Below are positions 15,927 through 24,139 of a stretch of 33,266 nt of DNA, piece after piece. The position numbers and the translations under genes are program-made. The notes below the pieces were generated by a model that worked only from the letters and a program-made list of their open reading frames with translations, was not told the origin of the DNA and did not search any database. The DNA lies in contig CAOJQV010000014.1 of NCBI GenBank assembly GCA_948441945.1, forward strand, positions 1 through 33,266, given 5' to 3'. How positions within the stretch are numbered: position 1 is the first letter of the stretch; each line of letters starts with the position of its first letter. The DNA comes from an uncultured Clostridium sp. (GTDB taxonomy: Bacteria > Bacillota > Clostridia > TANB77 > CAG-508).

Positions 15927-15965
15927 AAAGTGTGCCAAAAAAGGACGTCCCCTTTGGCACACTTT
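15927..15965. repeat. REP-like hairpin in the leader of the ABC transporter unit
   Basis: 13-bp arms (aaagtgtgccaaa at 15927-15939, tttggcacacttt at 15953-15965) enclose GGACGTCC. It carries the same GGGAC/GTCCC motif as the large palindrome. It sits between the -10 box and the ribosome binding site, so it will be in the mRNA leader and may affect translation of bceA. Confidence 0.7.
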
Positions 15966-15980
15966 GAAGGGAGTTTTAAT

Positions 15981-16748
15981 ATGAATAAAATCTTAGAAGT
16001 AAAAAATGTAGAAAAATACTATGGAAGCAAATCAAACCTAACAAAAGCAATAGATAATATTAGCTTTAGTGTAGAAAAAGGAGAATTTGTTGGAATTATG
16101 GGAGCAAGTGGGTCAGGAAAAAGTACACTATTAAATATGATTTCAACAATAGATAAAGTTACAGCAGGACATATTGTTATTAATGGAGAAGACATAACAA
16201 AAATAAGAGGAAATAAGTTAAACAAGTTTAGAAGAGAAGAACTAGGATTTATATTTCAAGATTTTAACTTATTAGATACATTAACAGCTTATGAAAATAT
16301 AGCTCTAGCACTAACAATACAAAAAGTTTCAGCAAATGAAATTGACAGAAGAGTAAAAGATATTTCAGAAAAATTAGGAATTAGAGAAATTCTAAGAAAA
16401 TATCCTTATCAAGTATCAGGAGGTCAAAAACAAAGAATTGCATCAGCAAGAGCAATTATAACAAACCCAAAACTTGTACTAGCAGATGAACCAACAGGAG
16501 CATTAGATTCAAAATCAGCAAGGCAATTATTAGAAAACTTTGAATTTCTAAACAAAAAAATGAGTGCAACAATTTTAATGGTTACACATGATGCATTTAC
16601 AGCTTCTTATGCCAATAGAATTTTATTTATTAAAGATGGAAAAATTTTTAACGAGTTAATTAAAGGAAATGATACAAGAAAACAATTCTTCGAAAAAATA
16701 ATTGAAGTCCAAACACTTCTTGGAGGTGATTTGAACGATGTTATTTAA
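15981..16748 (+). CDS. bceA: ABC transporter ATPase, BceA-like
   Basis: 255 residues from ATG 15981, with GAAGGGAG at 15966-15973. An in-frame ATG at 15930 lies inside a hairpin and is rejected. Walker A is GASGSGKST (residues 41-49), the signature is SGGQKQRIA near 146, and Walker B is LVLADEP with the D-loop ALDSKSA. This is the MacB/LolD-type class of ATPase that pairs with FtsX-like permeases. With the 697-residue permease it frees lipid II cycle intermediates from peptide antibiotics such as bacitracin and passes a signal to the kinase. The gene overlaps the permease gene by 11 bases (16738-16748). Confidence 0.93.
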   Translation: MNKILEVKNVEKYYGSKSNLTKAIDNISFSVEKGEFVGIMGASGSGKSTLLNMISTIDKVTAGHIVINGEDITKIRGNKLNKFRREELGFIFQDFNLLDTLTAYENIALALTIQKVSANEIDRRVKDISEKLGIREILRKYPYQVSGGQKQRIASARAIITNPKLVLADEPTGALDSKSARQLLENFEFLNKKMSATILMVTHDAFTASYANRILFIKDGKIFNELIKGNDTRKQFFEKIIEVQTLLGGDLNDVI

Positions 16749-18831
16749 ATTATCTTTTAATAATATGAAAAAAAGTATAAAAGATTATAGTATATATTTT
16801 TTAACATTAGTATTAGGTGTAGCAATATTTTATATGTTTAACTCTTTAGATAGTCAACAAGCTATGTTACAAGTGTCTAATTCACAAAAAGAAATTATAA
16901 AATTAATGATAGTAATGCTTGGATATATATCCGTATTTGTAGCAGTAGTATTAGGATTATTAATTGTATATGCAAATAACTTTTTAATAAACCGAAGAAA
17001 AAAAGAATTTGGAATATACATGACACTAGGGATGGGTAGAAAACAAATATCAAAAATAATACTAATGGAAACAATATTTGTAGGAGTAATTTCACTAGCA
17101 ATTGGACTTGTAGTTGGTATATTTGCTTCACAATTTATGTCAATATTAGTTGCAAAAATGTTTGAAGCAGATATGAGTGAATTTCAATTTGTATTTTCGA
17201 AAGATAGTTGTATCAAAACTTGTATATACTTTGCAATAATGTATGTTGCAGTAATGTTTTTCAATACACTAACAGTATCAAAATATAAATTAATTAACCT
17301 ATTAAATGCAAGCAAGAAAAATGAAAAAGTAAAAGTAAAAAATCCATTTCTTTGTATAATTATATTTATAATGGCTTCAACTTTATTAGGGTATGCTTAT
17401 TGGAAAGTAACAGGAGATGCACACTCTTTAGATACAGCAGATAAAATATTGCCACCTATTTTAATGGGGATAGTTGGAACAGTTGCTGTATTTTGGTCTT
17501 TATCAGGCTTTATATTACAAGTGGTTCAAAAAATGAAAAATACTTATTTAAAAGATACTAATATGTTTATACTAAGACAAATTAATAACAAAATAAACAC
17601 AATGGTAGTCAGTATGAGTGTTATTTGTTTAATGTTATTTATGACAATTTCTATACTTTCTTCAAGTCTATCATTAAGAAATACAATGCAAAGAGAATTA
17701 ATAGAAATGACACCAGTTGATTTAAACTTGTATAAAACAGCCAATTTACCAGAAAAGACAGTAAATAGATATGGAAAAGAAATTATATACACACCAGAGC
17801 AAAGAGAAGATTCAAAAATTACTGTACAAGAAACATTAAAAAGCAATTCCTTAGATATGGATGTATTAAAAGATATTGTAGAAATATCAATATATACAAA
17901 TAATAATTTAACATGGGAAACTTTTTTTGGAAATAAAATAAAAGAAATAAAAGAAGAGTTTCCAGGACTTATTTATGATACAGCAGAACAAATTGTAAAA
18001 ATTTCAGATTATAATAAAATAGCAAAATTGTATGGAATTGAACAATATGACTTAGAAGATGATGAATATATTATGCTTTGTGATTTTAATTCTATGGAGG
18101 AACTAAGAAACAAAATATTATCAGATGGAAATCATACTTTACAAATAGCAGGAAAACAGTATAAATCTAAATACAATGAGTGCAAAAGTGGATTTATAGC
18201 AATGTCAACAAGTCATACAAATACAGGTATTATATTAGTACCAGACAATTGCCTTTTAACAAGCGATATGAAAGAAATGTCTTTTTTAGCATCAAATTAT
18301 AATGCAAATACAGATGAAGAAAAAGAAAAAATAGAAGAAATATTCTCAAGTAGTGATTCAGGTTTTATACAAAATTTAGCAGATAATGGACTAAAGATAG
18401 ATGGATTAACCAAAACATCTATAATGGAAGCAAGTATAGGATTAGCAACTATTATAACATTTATAGCAATTTATTTAGGAATTATATTCCTAATTGCAAG
18501 TTCAGCTATTTTAGCATTAAAGCAGTTAACAGACGCTTCTGATAATAAGCAAAGATATACTATTTTAAGAAAAATAGGCTGTGATGAAAAAATGATTAAT
18601 AAATCATTATTTAGGCAAATAGGAATATTCTTTGGGATGCCATTAGTACTTGCCATTATACATTCTATATTTGGGATACAATTTGCAATAACAATGATGT
18701 CAGGATTAGCAAGTAAAGAAGATTTATTACCATCAGCAATTAGTACAGTAATTGTTATAGGAGTAATATATGGAGCATATTTCTTAGCAACTTTTCTTGG
18801 TAGTAAAAATATTATTAAGGAGGATGAATAA
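16738..18831 (+). CDS. bceB: ABC transporter permease, BceB-like (FtsX domains)
   Basis: 697 residues from ATG 16738 behind TTGGAGGTG. Ten membrane helices are expected: seven before about residue 320, then three after residue 558. Between them is a large extracellular domain of about 235 residues (about 322-558), the hallmark of BceB-type permeases and the part that meets the peptide. Two FtsX regions are visible (RRKEFGIYMTLGMGRKQI near 85 and KQRYTILRKIGCDEKMI near 605). Start and stop overlap or abut the neighbouring genes, so the ATPase, permease and YxeA-like genes are one unit. Which peptide it answers to cannot be read from sequence. Confidence 0.93.
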   Translation: MLFKLSFNNMKKSIKDYSIYFLTLVLGVAIFYMFNSLDSQQAMLQVSNSQKEIIKLMIVMLGYISVFVAVVLGLLIVYANNFLINRRKKEFGIYMTLGMGRKQISKIILMETIFVGVISLAIGLVVGIFASQFMSILVAKMFEADMSEFQFVFSKDSCIKTCIYFAIMYVAVMFFNTLTVSKYKLINLLNASKKNEKVKVKNPFLCIIIFIMASTLLGYAYWKVTGDAHSLDTADKILPPILMGIVGTVAVFWSLSGFILQVVQKMKNTYLKDTNMFILRQINNKINTMVVSMSVICLMLFMTISILSSSLSLRNTMQRELIEMTPVDLNLYKTANLPEKTVNRYGKEIIYTPEQREDSKITVQETLKSNSLDMDVLKDIVEISIYTNNNLTWETFFGNKIKEIKEEFPGLIYDTAEQIVKISDYNKIAKLYGIEQYDLEDDEYIMLCDFNSMEELRNKILSDGNHTLQIAGKQYKSKYNECKSGFIAMSTSHTNTGIILVPDNCLLTSDMKEMSFLASNYNANTDEEKEKIEEIFSSSDSGFIQNLADNGLKIDGLTKTSIMEASIGLATIITFIAIYLGIIFLIASSAILALKQLTDASDNKQRYTILRKIGCDEKMINKSLFRQIGIFFGMPLVLAIIHSIFGIQFAITMMSGLASKEDLLPSAISTVIVIGVIYGAYFLATFLGSKNIIKEDE

Positions 18832-18833
18832 AA

Positions 18834-19175
18834 ATGGAAAATATAAGAGAAAAAATACTTATGATTATTGTAGCAATAGTTGCAATAGTAATTTGTGGAG
18901 TAGGAATATATTTATTAGAAAATTATGAATCAGTTTATTATACACAAATAGATAATACTAAAATAGAAAAAGTTTCTGCGTCAGATGAAATGAAATATGA
19001 ATATACTTTAGACTGTTATAATGAAAAAGGAAATAAAAAAGAAATAAAATTTAAAACTAGTAGGGAATTAAGAGAAGATGCTTATTTAATGCTTGAGGTA
19101 AGAAGTTTTGGAGTACACTCATGGAAAGAAGTACAATATAATGAACTCCCTGAAAAAGTTAGAATAAATTATTAA
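18834..19175 (+). CDS. YxeA-family (DUF1093) secreted or anchored protein
   Basis: 113 residues, starting 2 bases after the permease gene behind AAGGAGG. One hydrophobic anchor (about residues 8-27), then a small beta-rich domain (YYTQIDNTKIEKV, YTLDCYNEKGNKKEIKF, near-terminal SWKEVQYNELPEKV). These features fit the YxeA family, small proteins with an OB-like fold. B. subtilis yxeA lies close to the Bce-type yxdJKLM genes, and the placement here agrees. The role is unknown; a helper for peptide detection or immunity is a guess. Confidence 0.8.
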   Translation: MENIREKILMIIVAIVAIVICGVGIYLLENYESVYYTQIDNTKIEKVSASDEMKYEYTLDCYNEKGNKKEIKFKTSRELREDAYLMLEVRSFGVHSWKEVQYNELPEKVRINY

Positions 19176-19183
19176 AACAAAAT

Positions 19184-19212
19184 TTGACAATATTTAATAT
19201 TTTCGTTATTAT
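19184..19212 (+). promoter_or_regulatory. Promoter of the MATE gene
   Basis: TTGACA at 19184-19189, 17-base spacer, TATTAT at 19207-19212. This rules out the in-frame start at 19184 and supports ATG 19256 with TAGGAGA. Confidence 0.7.
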
Positions 19213-19255
19213 ATCACTTGTTGAATATTTAAAAATATTTATAGGAGATAAAATA

Positions 19256-20587
19256 ATGAAAATAAAAATATCAGAACATTTTACTTATAAAAAATTAATA
19301 AAATTTACTCTACCAACAATAGTAATGATGATTTTTACATCTATATATGGTGTAGTAGATGGAATATTTGTATCTAATGTTGTAGGAAAAGATGCATTCG
19401 CAGCAATTAATTTAATAATGCCAGCACTTATGATTTTAGGATCTTTAGGATTTATGATTGGAACAGGAGGAAGTGCAATTATTTCAAAAACACTTGGAGA
19501 AGGAGATACTGAAAGAGCTAATAAATATTTTTCAATGTTAATATATTTAGAAATTATATTAGGAATTATCTTTACAATATTAGGAATTATATTTATTAAA
19601 CCTATTACAAATTTACTAGGTGCAACAGAAGAATTAGCTCCTTATTGTATCACTTATGGCAGAATTATTTTAATTGGTTTAGTAGCATTTTTTCTACAAA
19701 ATAGTTTACAAAGTTTTATAGTAGTAGCAAATAAACCTCAAATAGGACTAATAGTATCAATAATAATTGGAATTACAAACATGATATTAGACTTTTTACT
19801 AGTGTATGTACTAAAAATGGGAGTATTTGGAGCAGGATTAGCTACAATAATTAGTCAATTTATAGGAGCAGGAGTACCATTAATATACTTTGCTAGAAAA
19901 AACAGTAGCTTGTTAAGATTAAGAAAAACTAAATTTGAATTAAAGCCTATATTAACTACTTTCGCAAATGGCTCATCAGAAATGGTTACAAACTTATCTA
20001 TGTCACTTGTAAATATGCTATATAATTTTCAATTAATGAAATACGCAGGAGCAAATGGAGTAAGTGCTTATGGTATAATTATGTATGTAAGTTTTATTTT
20101 TGTAGGTGTTTACTTAGGATATTCTGTTGGAACAGCACCAATTATAGGATATAATTATGGGGCAAAAAACAATGAAGAATTAAAAAATGTACTAAATAAA
20201 AGTGTAAAATTGTTAGGAATAAGTGCAATTATTTTGACACTATTATCTGAAATATTTGCAAAACCACTTGCTAGTATATTTGTAAGTTATGATATGGATT
20301 TATTTGAAATGACTACAAAAGCAATAAAAATATTCTCAATTTCTTATATTATCAGCTGGTTTAATATTTTTGCATCATCATTTTTTACAGCCCTAAATAA
20401 TGGACTAGTTTCTGCAATAATATCTTTTTTAAGAACATTAGTATTTCAAATAGCAATGATTTACTTATTACCAATATGGTGGGGATTAAATGGAATATGG
20501 ATAGCGGTGCTAGTAGCAGAAATTTTATCACTATTTGTTAGTGTAGGATTTTTAATAAAAAATAAGAATAAATATGGATATATTTAG
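19256..20587 (+). CDS. MATE-family multidrug efflux protein
   Basis: 443 residues from ATG 19256 (ribosome binding site TAGGAGAT). About 12 membrane helices in two halves. The N-terminal half opens with LPTIVMMIFTSIYGVVDGIFVS and GTGGSAIISKTLGEGD, typical of the bacterial NorM/DinF-like MATE branch. The second half repeats the pattern (GTAPIIGYNYGAKNNEELKN near 302). MATE pumps export cationic drugs in exchange for Na+ or H+. It has its own promoter and terminator, so it is not in the Bce operon but lies directly after it. Substrate unknown. Confidence 0.92.
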   Translation: MKIKISEHFTYKKLIKFTLPTIVMMIFTSIYGVVDGIFVSNVVGKDAFAAINLIMPALMILGSLGFMIGTGGSAIISKTLGEGDTERANKYFSMLIYLEIILGIIFTILGIIFIKPITNLLGATEELAPYCITYGRIILIGLVAFFLQNSLQSFIVVANKPQIGLIVSIIIGITNMILDFLLVYVLKMGVFGAGLATIISQFIGAGVPLIYFARKNSSLLRLRKTKFELKPILTTFANGSSEMVTNLSMSLVNMLYNFQLMKYAGANGVSAYGIIMYVSFIFVGVYLGYSVGTAPIIGYNYGAKNNEELKNVLNKSVKLLGISAIILTLLSEIFAKPLASIFVSYDMDLFEMTTKAIKIFSISYIISWFNIFASSFFTALNNGLVSAIISFLRTLVFQIAMIYLLPIWWGLNGIWIAVLVAEILSLFVSVGFLIKNKNKYGYI

Positions 20588-20588
20588 T

Positions 20589-20618
20589 AAAAGATGGAAA
20601 AAAACCATCTTTTTAATT
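20589..20618 (+). terminator. Terminator of the MATE gene
   Basis: AAAAGATGG pairs with CCATCTTTT (9 bp, 20589-20597 and 20605-20613) and runs into a T-rich tail. Confidence 0.85.
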
Positions 20619-20641
20619 TTTTCTAAAATAAACAAAAAAAT

Positions 20642-20676
20642 TGTAACCTTTTTTGTTATAATGGGATTATATAAAT
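20642..20676 (+). promoter_or_regulatory. ECF-type promoter of the first sigma cassette
   Basis: TGTAACC at 20642-20648 followed by a T-run, and TATATAAAT at 20668-20676. The AAC core in the -35 is typical of ECF sigma targets. The second sigma gene has the same two blocks at nearly the same distance (19 versus 20 bases), so the pair is likely autoregulated. Confidence 0.65.
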
Positions 20677-20708
20677 GAAAGTACTTTTAATAAGGAGTTT
20701 AGATCTAA

Positions 20709-21254
20709 ATTGAAAAAGATAAAATAGAGGCATTTGAAGAAAATGGAATATTAAACATTGAAAAAGTAATAAATGAATATAATCCATATATTTATAAAAT
20801 ATTACGAAATAATATATCAAATGAATTAGATATAGAAGAAATATTATCAGATGTATTTATTATATTTTGGAAGAACTATAATAAATTAGACACAAATACA
20901 GAAGTAAAACCTTATTTAATAGGAATTACTAAAAATCTAGTAAAAAAGAAATATAGAAAATATAATATAAATATTGATAATATACAATTATATGAAAATG
21001 AGATATTTGATAATATTAACATTGAAGAATTAATAGAGAACAACGAAAAATCTAAAATAATTCAAGAATCTTTATCTAATATAAAAAACGCTGATAGACA
21101 GGCTTTTATAATGTTTTATTTTAATCAAAAAAAGATAAAAGAAATAGCTAAAATTATGAAAGTATCTGAAGGAAAAGTAAAAATCAGTTTATATAGGACA
21201 AGAAAATATATTAAAAAAATTTTAAAAGAAAGAGGGTATGACTATGGAAAATAA
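20709..21254 (+). CDS. ECF-type RNA polymerase sigma factor with no normal start codon
   Basis: The open frame from about 20709 to TAA 21254 encodes about 181 residues that align with the second sigma factor at 22426. Region 2 is NEYNPYIYKILRN...DIEEILSDVFIIFWKN...YLIGITKNLVKKKYR. Region 4 is ADRQAFIMFYFNQKKIKEIAKIMKVSEGKVKISLYRTRKYI. There is no ATG, GTG or TTG at the head of this frame, only ATT 20709. A TTG at 20710 fits the AAGGAG site (20692-20697) and the second cassette, but it is one frame off. One more A in the run at 20713-20717 would join it. Either a missing base or a rare ATT start is possible. Its last 17 bases overlap the downstream anti-sigma-like gene. Confidence 0.8.
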   Translation: MEKDKIEAFEENGILNIEKVINEYNPYIYKILRNNISNELDIEEILSDVFIIFWKNYNKLDTNTEVKPYLIGITKNLVKKKYRKYNINIDNIQLYENEIFDNINIEELIENNEKSKIIQESLSNIKNADRQAFIMFYFNQKKIKEIAKIMKVSEGKVKISLYRTRKYIKKILKERGYDYGK

Positions 21255-21681
21255 TGAGTTGAATAAAAAAATAATTAAGAAAGTTAGAAATAGAGTAGTT
21301 ATATCTAATTTAGAAAGTGAGGAAAATATGAAACTTAATAGAAAAAAACAAGTTTTATCATTAGTAACTGTAATGTTAATTATATTTGCAGGAGGATTTA
21401 TTACAGTAAATGTAGCAACTAATGGAGAACTAGCAGAAAAAGTAAAAGATACTATTAAGGTAGTTATTGTAAAAGAAGATGGAAAAGAAGAATTAAAAGG
21501 TAATACTTATATGGACTCAAATAACCATACAATAGAAAAATACGAAATTGATGATAATGGTACAAGTTTTGGACTAGAAATAGATAAGACAAATTTAAAT
21601 GGAGGAAATATGGAGATTGAAGGAAGTATAAAACTAAATGATAATGAATCAAGCATTGTAATAAAGGGAAAAGACAAATAA
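21238..21681 (+). CDS. Anti-sigma-factor-like membrane protein
   Basis: 147 residues from ATG 21238, or ATG 21244 two codons on, overlapping the end of the sigma gene. A cytoplasmic N-terminus of about 35 residues (ENNELNKKIIKKVRNRVV) precedes one membrane helix (about 40-59, VLSLVTVMLIIFAGGFITV). An extracellular part of about 85 polar residues (HTIEKYEIDDNGTSFGLEI) follows. The gene order, overlap and topology match transmembrane anti-sigma factors that hold their ECF partner until an envelope signal arrives. There is no zinc-binding HxxxCxxC motif. The role is inferred from context. Confidence 0.72.
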   Translation: MTMENNELNKKIIKKVRNRVVISNLESEENMKLNRKKQVLSLVTVMLIIFAGGFITVNVATNGELAEKVKDTIKVVIVKEDGKEELKGNTYMDSNNHTIEKYEIDDNGTSFGLEIDKTNLNGGNMEIEGSIKLNDNESSIVIKGKDK

Positions 21682-21691
21682 ATTTTAATAC

Positions 21692-21720
21692 TTGATTTTT
21701 TATTTTTAAAATGATAAAAT
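21692..21720 (+). promoter_or_regulatory. Promoter of the DUF2798 gene
   Basis: TTGATT at 21692-21697, 17-base spacer, TAAAAT at 21715-21720. Transcription from here would give a leader of about 145 bases before ATG 21874. Confidence 0.55.
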
Positions 21721-21743
21721 ATTAAATATAATAAATAGAAAAC

Positions 21744-21838
21744 GACACATGTAGAGCTATTTAGCTCGTAAATCTGATTACGGAAAAGACTATTTATATA
21801 GTTTATCTTAATTAGATTGCATGTGTATTTTTGTGTCT
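21744..21838 (+). ncRNA. Candidate structured leader RNA (possible riboswitch)
   Basis: ACACATGT (21745-21752) pairs with GCATGTGT (21819-21826) and closes a loop holding four small hairpins in a row: GAGC/GCTC near 21754, GTAA/TTAC near 21768, ACTAT/ATAGT near 21789 and ATCT/AGAT near 21804. A second pairing is possible between GACACA (21744-21749) and TGTGTC (21832-21837), which excludes the first. Such a switch between two closing stems upstream of a gene is riboswitch-like. I do not recognise the class. It lacks a T-loop and an anticodon stem, so it is not a tRNA. Confidence 0.4.
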
Positions 21839-21873
21839 ATTTTAAATAATCAAATAATAAGGAGGAGTAAAAA

Positions 21874-22346
21874 ATGCCACAAAGTAAATTTCAAAAGTTA
21901 ATGTTTGCATTAATAACAGTAATAATTACAGTACCATGTTTTGTATTTTATTGTTCATCATATGAATCAGGAAGTTTTAATGTAGATGTTATAAAACAAT
22001 CATGGATATTAGCATTTAAAACAATAAATCCAAAAAAAATAATCCAACTATTGTTGAAACAGCAATAATTTGTGCAACAGTAGGAATAATGTGTCCATTA
22101 ATGAGTTTTTTAGCTACAATACTATACAATGGAATATTAGAAGTTGGACTAGGTGATGGAAGTTTAAATAATTTTATTATTAACTTTATTCCTTTTTGGC
22201 TACAAAAAGTTGTATTAAATTTCCCTTTTGCATTATTATCACAATTATTCTTTATTCAACCTTTAACAAGAGCTATATTTAAAGCTTTGTTTATAAGAAA
22301 TAAAAAACAAAATGTAGATATAGAACAAAATGCAGAATTAGCATAA
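21874..22346 (+). CDS. DUF2798 membrane protein, frameshifted in an A8 run
   Basis: Starts at ATG 21874 behind AAGGAGGAG. The first part (PQSKFQKLMFALITVIITVP, stop at 22068) and the second part (NNPTIVETAIICATVGIMCP to stop 22346) are two halves of one protein of about 157 residues. They become one frame if the run of eight A's at 22032-22039 had nine. About four membrane helices in two repeats fit DUF2798, a family of small membrane proteins with no known function. The break is in a homopolymer, so sequencing error, polymerase slippage or real inactivation are all possible. Confidence 0.75.
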
Positions 22347-22360
22347 CAATTAAAAAAAGT

Positions 22361-22396
22361 TGTAACCTTTTTCTAATTGAGCTACACTATATAAAT
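22361..22396 (+). promoter_or_regulatory. ECF-type promoter of the second sigma cassette
   Basis: TGTAACC at 22361-22367 followed by T's, and TATATAAAT at 22388-22396, 30 bases before the TTG start at 22426. Same blocks as at 20642-20676. Confidence 0.65.
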
Positions 22397-22425
22397 ATAA
22401 GATATCTTATAAAGGAGTTTTAAAG

Positions 22426-22950
22426 TTGAAAGAGTTAAAGCAGTTAGAAGATTATTATAAAAATAATGAAATTGATATGGACAAAATAATAGAAGATTTT
22501 ACACCATATATAACTAAGATAATAAATAATGGGACAAATATTAGAATATCTTTTGAAGACAAAGAAGAAATTTTTTCTGATACCTTTTTTATATTATGGA
22601 AAAACAGAAACAGACTAAATATAAATGTATCATTAAACTCGTATTTAGCAGGAATAACAAGAAATTTAATAAAAGAAAAATATAGAAAATTGAAAATTTT
22701 TTATGATATTAAAGACTTTGAAAATAACACATTTAATAGCATAAATATGTATGAAAATGATAGAGAATTAATTTTTGATGTAGAACAAAAAATTAAAAGA
22801 CTAAAAGGTATTGATGTAGAAATAGTAAACTTGTTCTATTATTCATGTATATCAATTAAAGATATAGCAAAAAGATTAAATATTTCTGAATTAAATGTAA
22901 AGACAAGATTATTTAGAATTAGAAAGAAAATAAGGAAAGAATTAAGTTAA
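22426..22950 (+). CDS. ECF-type RNA polymerase sigma factor
   Basis: 174 residues from TTG 22426 with AAAGGAG at 22411-22417. No ATG serves this frame near the site, so TTG is well supported. Region 2 spans about 15-90 (IIEDFTPYITKIINN, EDKEEIFSDTFFILWKN, YLAGITRNLIKEKYRK). Region 4 spans about 120-172 (VEIVNLFYYSCISIKDIAKRLNISELNVKTRLFRIRKKI). It directs polymerase to its own promoter and unknown targets. Paralogue of the sigma factor at 20709. The anti-sigma-like gene follows after 16 bases. Confidence 0.9.
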   Translation: MKELKQLEDYYKNNEIDMDKIIEDFTPYITKIINNGTNIRISFEDKEEIFSDTFFILWKNRNRLNINVSLNSYLAGITRNLIKEKYRKLKIFYDIKDFENNTFNSINMYENDRELIFDVEQKIKRLKGIDVEIVNLFYYSCISIKDIAKRLNISELNVKTRLFRIRKKIRKELS

Positions 22951-22966
22951 GGAAAGGAATTTAGAA

Positions 22967-24118
22967 ATGGAATTTGATAAAAATAAAATTAGACTTAAAA
23001 TTGCTATATCAAAAATTAAAGAGGAGAATGATATAGTTATGGAAAATAAAACGAAGAATATTTTTAAAATAGTTTCAACAGCAGTTGCAGGAATAGTATT
23101 AAGTACAGGAATAGTGTTTGCAGGAACTAAAGTATATGAAAAAGTTTGGAAAGATCCTGAAAAAATTGAAATAGTAACAGAGGTATTAACGCCAGAAGCA
23201 CAAAAAGAAAATATCAGTGAAGAAGAAGCAAAACAAATAGCAATTAATAAATTAAAAGAAATAGGTTTCAATACAAATATTATAAAAACAGACAATTGTA
23301 AAGAAATTGATTCTAATAAAATAACTTATAGATTTATAACAGAAGATGATTATAGCATTTCAATAGATGGCCAAAAAGCAGAATTTTTTGATATATGGAA
23401 TGAAAGCAAGAAATCAGGAGAAATAGATAAAAATTTTTTTGAATATGGTAGTGAAAAAAATATAGGATCAGAGTATTTAATGAACAAAGATAAAGCAGTA
23501 GAAGTTGCTAATAAATATTATAAATTATTTGGTTTTAAAGAGGGAGAATATGAAGTTACAAGAGTTATGTCTTTTAATAGTTATGGAGATGAAACAGCAG
23601 AAACAGGATATAAATTTGATATAACTTATAATAAAAAATATGGAGATACTTATAACCCTTATGAATATGTTGCGATACAAGTATATGCAAAAGATGAGAT
23701 GCTTAATATGTTTAGAACAGAAAATATACCGTATGATAATAATCCTACAGAAATCACAAAGGAGCAAGCTTTACAAATAGCATTAGAAGTAGATAAAAAA
23801 GTAGAGAATAAAGAAATTGTTGAAACTAAAATAGAAAAGATGATAGTAAATATGAATGCAAAAGCCTATTATAGATTAACAGACAAAGAAAGATTTTATA
23901 AAGAAATGTCTACAGTAGATTATCCAGCAGAAGACAGAGTTTATTATCAAATGGAAGATAAAATAAGAAATGCTTGGGTAGTAGTTATTACTTATGTTGA
24001 TGATTGGGAAGATGTTACAACAAGATATACAAGGGGAAAATTTAGTTATTTTGTAGATGCAACGACAGGAGAAATTATAGGTGGTGCTATAATGGATTAT
24101 ATATATTCATCTAGATAA
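22967..24118 (+). CDS. Anti-sigma-like membrane protein with PepSY-like repeats
   Basis: 383 residues from ATG 22967 behind GGAAAGGAA. A cytoplasmic head of about 30 residues, a membrane helix near 33-52 (IVSTAVAGIVLSTGIVFAGT), then about 330 extracellular residues. The outer part has two segments that look like PepSY repeats: ISEEEAKQIAINKLKEIGF near 83-101 and ITKEQALQIALEVDKKVENKE near 264. It ends with FVDATTGEIIGG, the usual PepSY/YcdB closing strand. Head and position match an anti-sigma factor, and PepSY domains often bind or inhibit proteases, so the outer part may be the sensor. A YcdB/YcdC-like extracytoplasmic protein is the alternative. Function inferred. Confidence 0.75.
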   Translation: MEFDKNKIRLKIAISKIKEENDIVMENKTKNIFKIVSTAVAGIVLSTGIVFAGTKVYEKVWKDPEKIEIVTEVLTPEAQKENISEEEAKQIAINKLKEIGFNTNIIKTDNCKEIDSNKITYRFITEDDYSISIDGQKAEFFDIWNESKKSGEIDKNFFEYGSEKNIGSEYLMNKDKAVEVANKYYKLFGFKEGEYEVTRVMSFNSYGDETAETGYKFDITYNKKYGDTYNPYEYVAIQVYAKDEMLNMFRTENIPYDNNPTEITKEQALQIALEVDKKVENKEIVETKIEKMIVNMNAKAYYRLTDKERFYKEMSTVDYPAEDRVYYQMEDKIRNAWVVVITYVDDWEDVTTRYTRGKFSYFVDATTGEIIGGAIMDYIYSSR

Positions 24119-24139
24119 TTTTAATAATAAATTGCAAGA

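Noticed and set aside
15742..15960. 72-residue minus-strand frame over the palindrome
   Set aside because: Arises from the palindrome and the bceA leader, with no family similarity and no ribosome binding site.
19184..19186. Upstream in-frame start of the MATE gene at 19184
   Set aside because: It lies on the -35 box of a good promoter; ATG 19256 has its own ribosome binding site.
21744..21838. tRNA-like cloverleaf in the DUF2798 leader
   Set aside because: A 7-8 bp closing stem and a GAGC/GCTC arm look tRNA-like, but there is no TTC-type T-loop, no 5-bp anticodon stem with a 7-base loop, and no CCA context.
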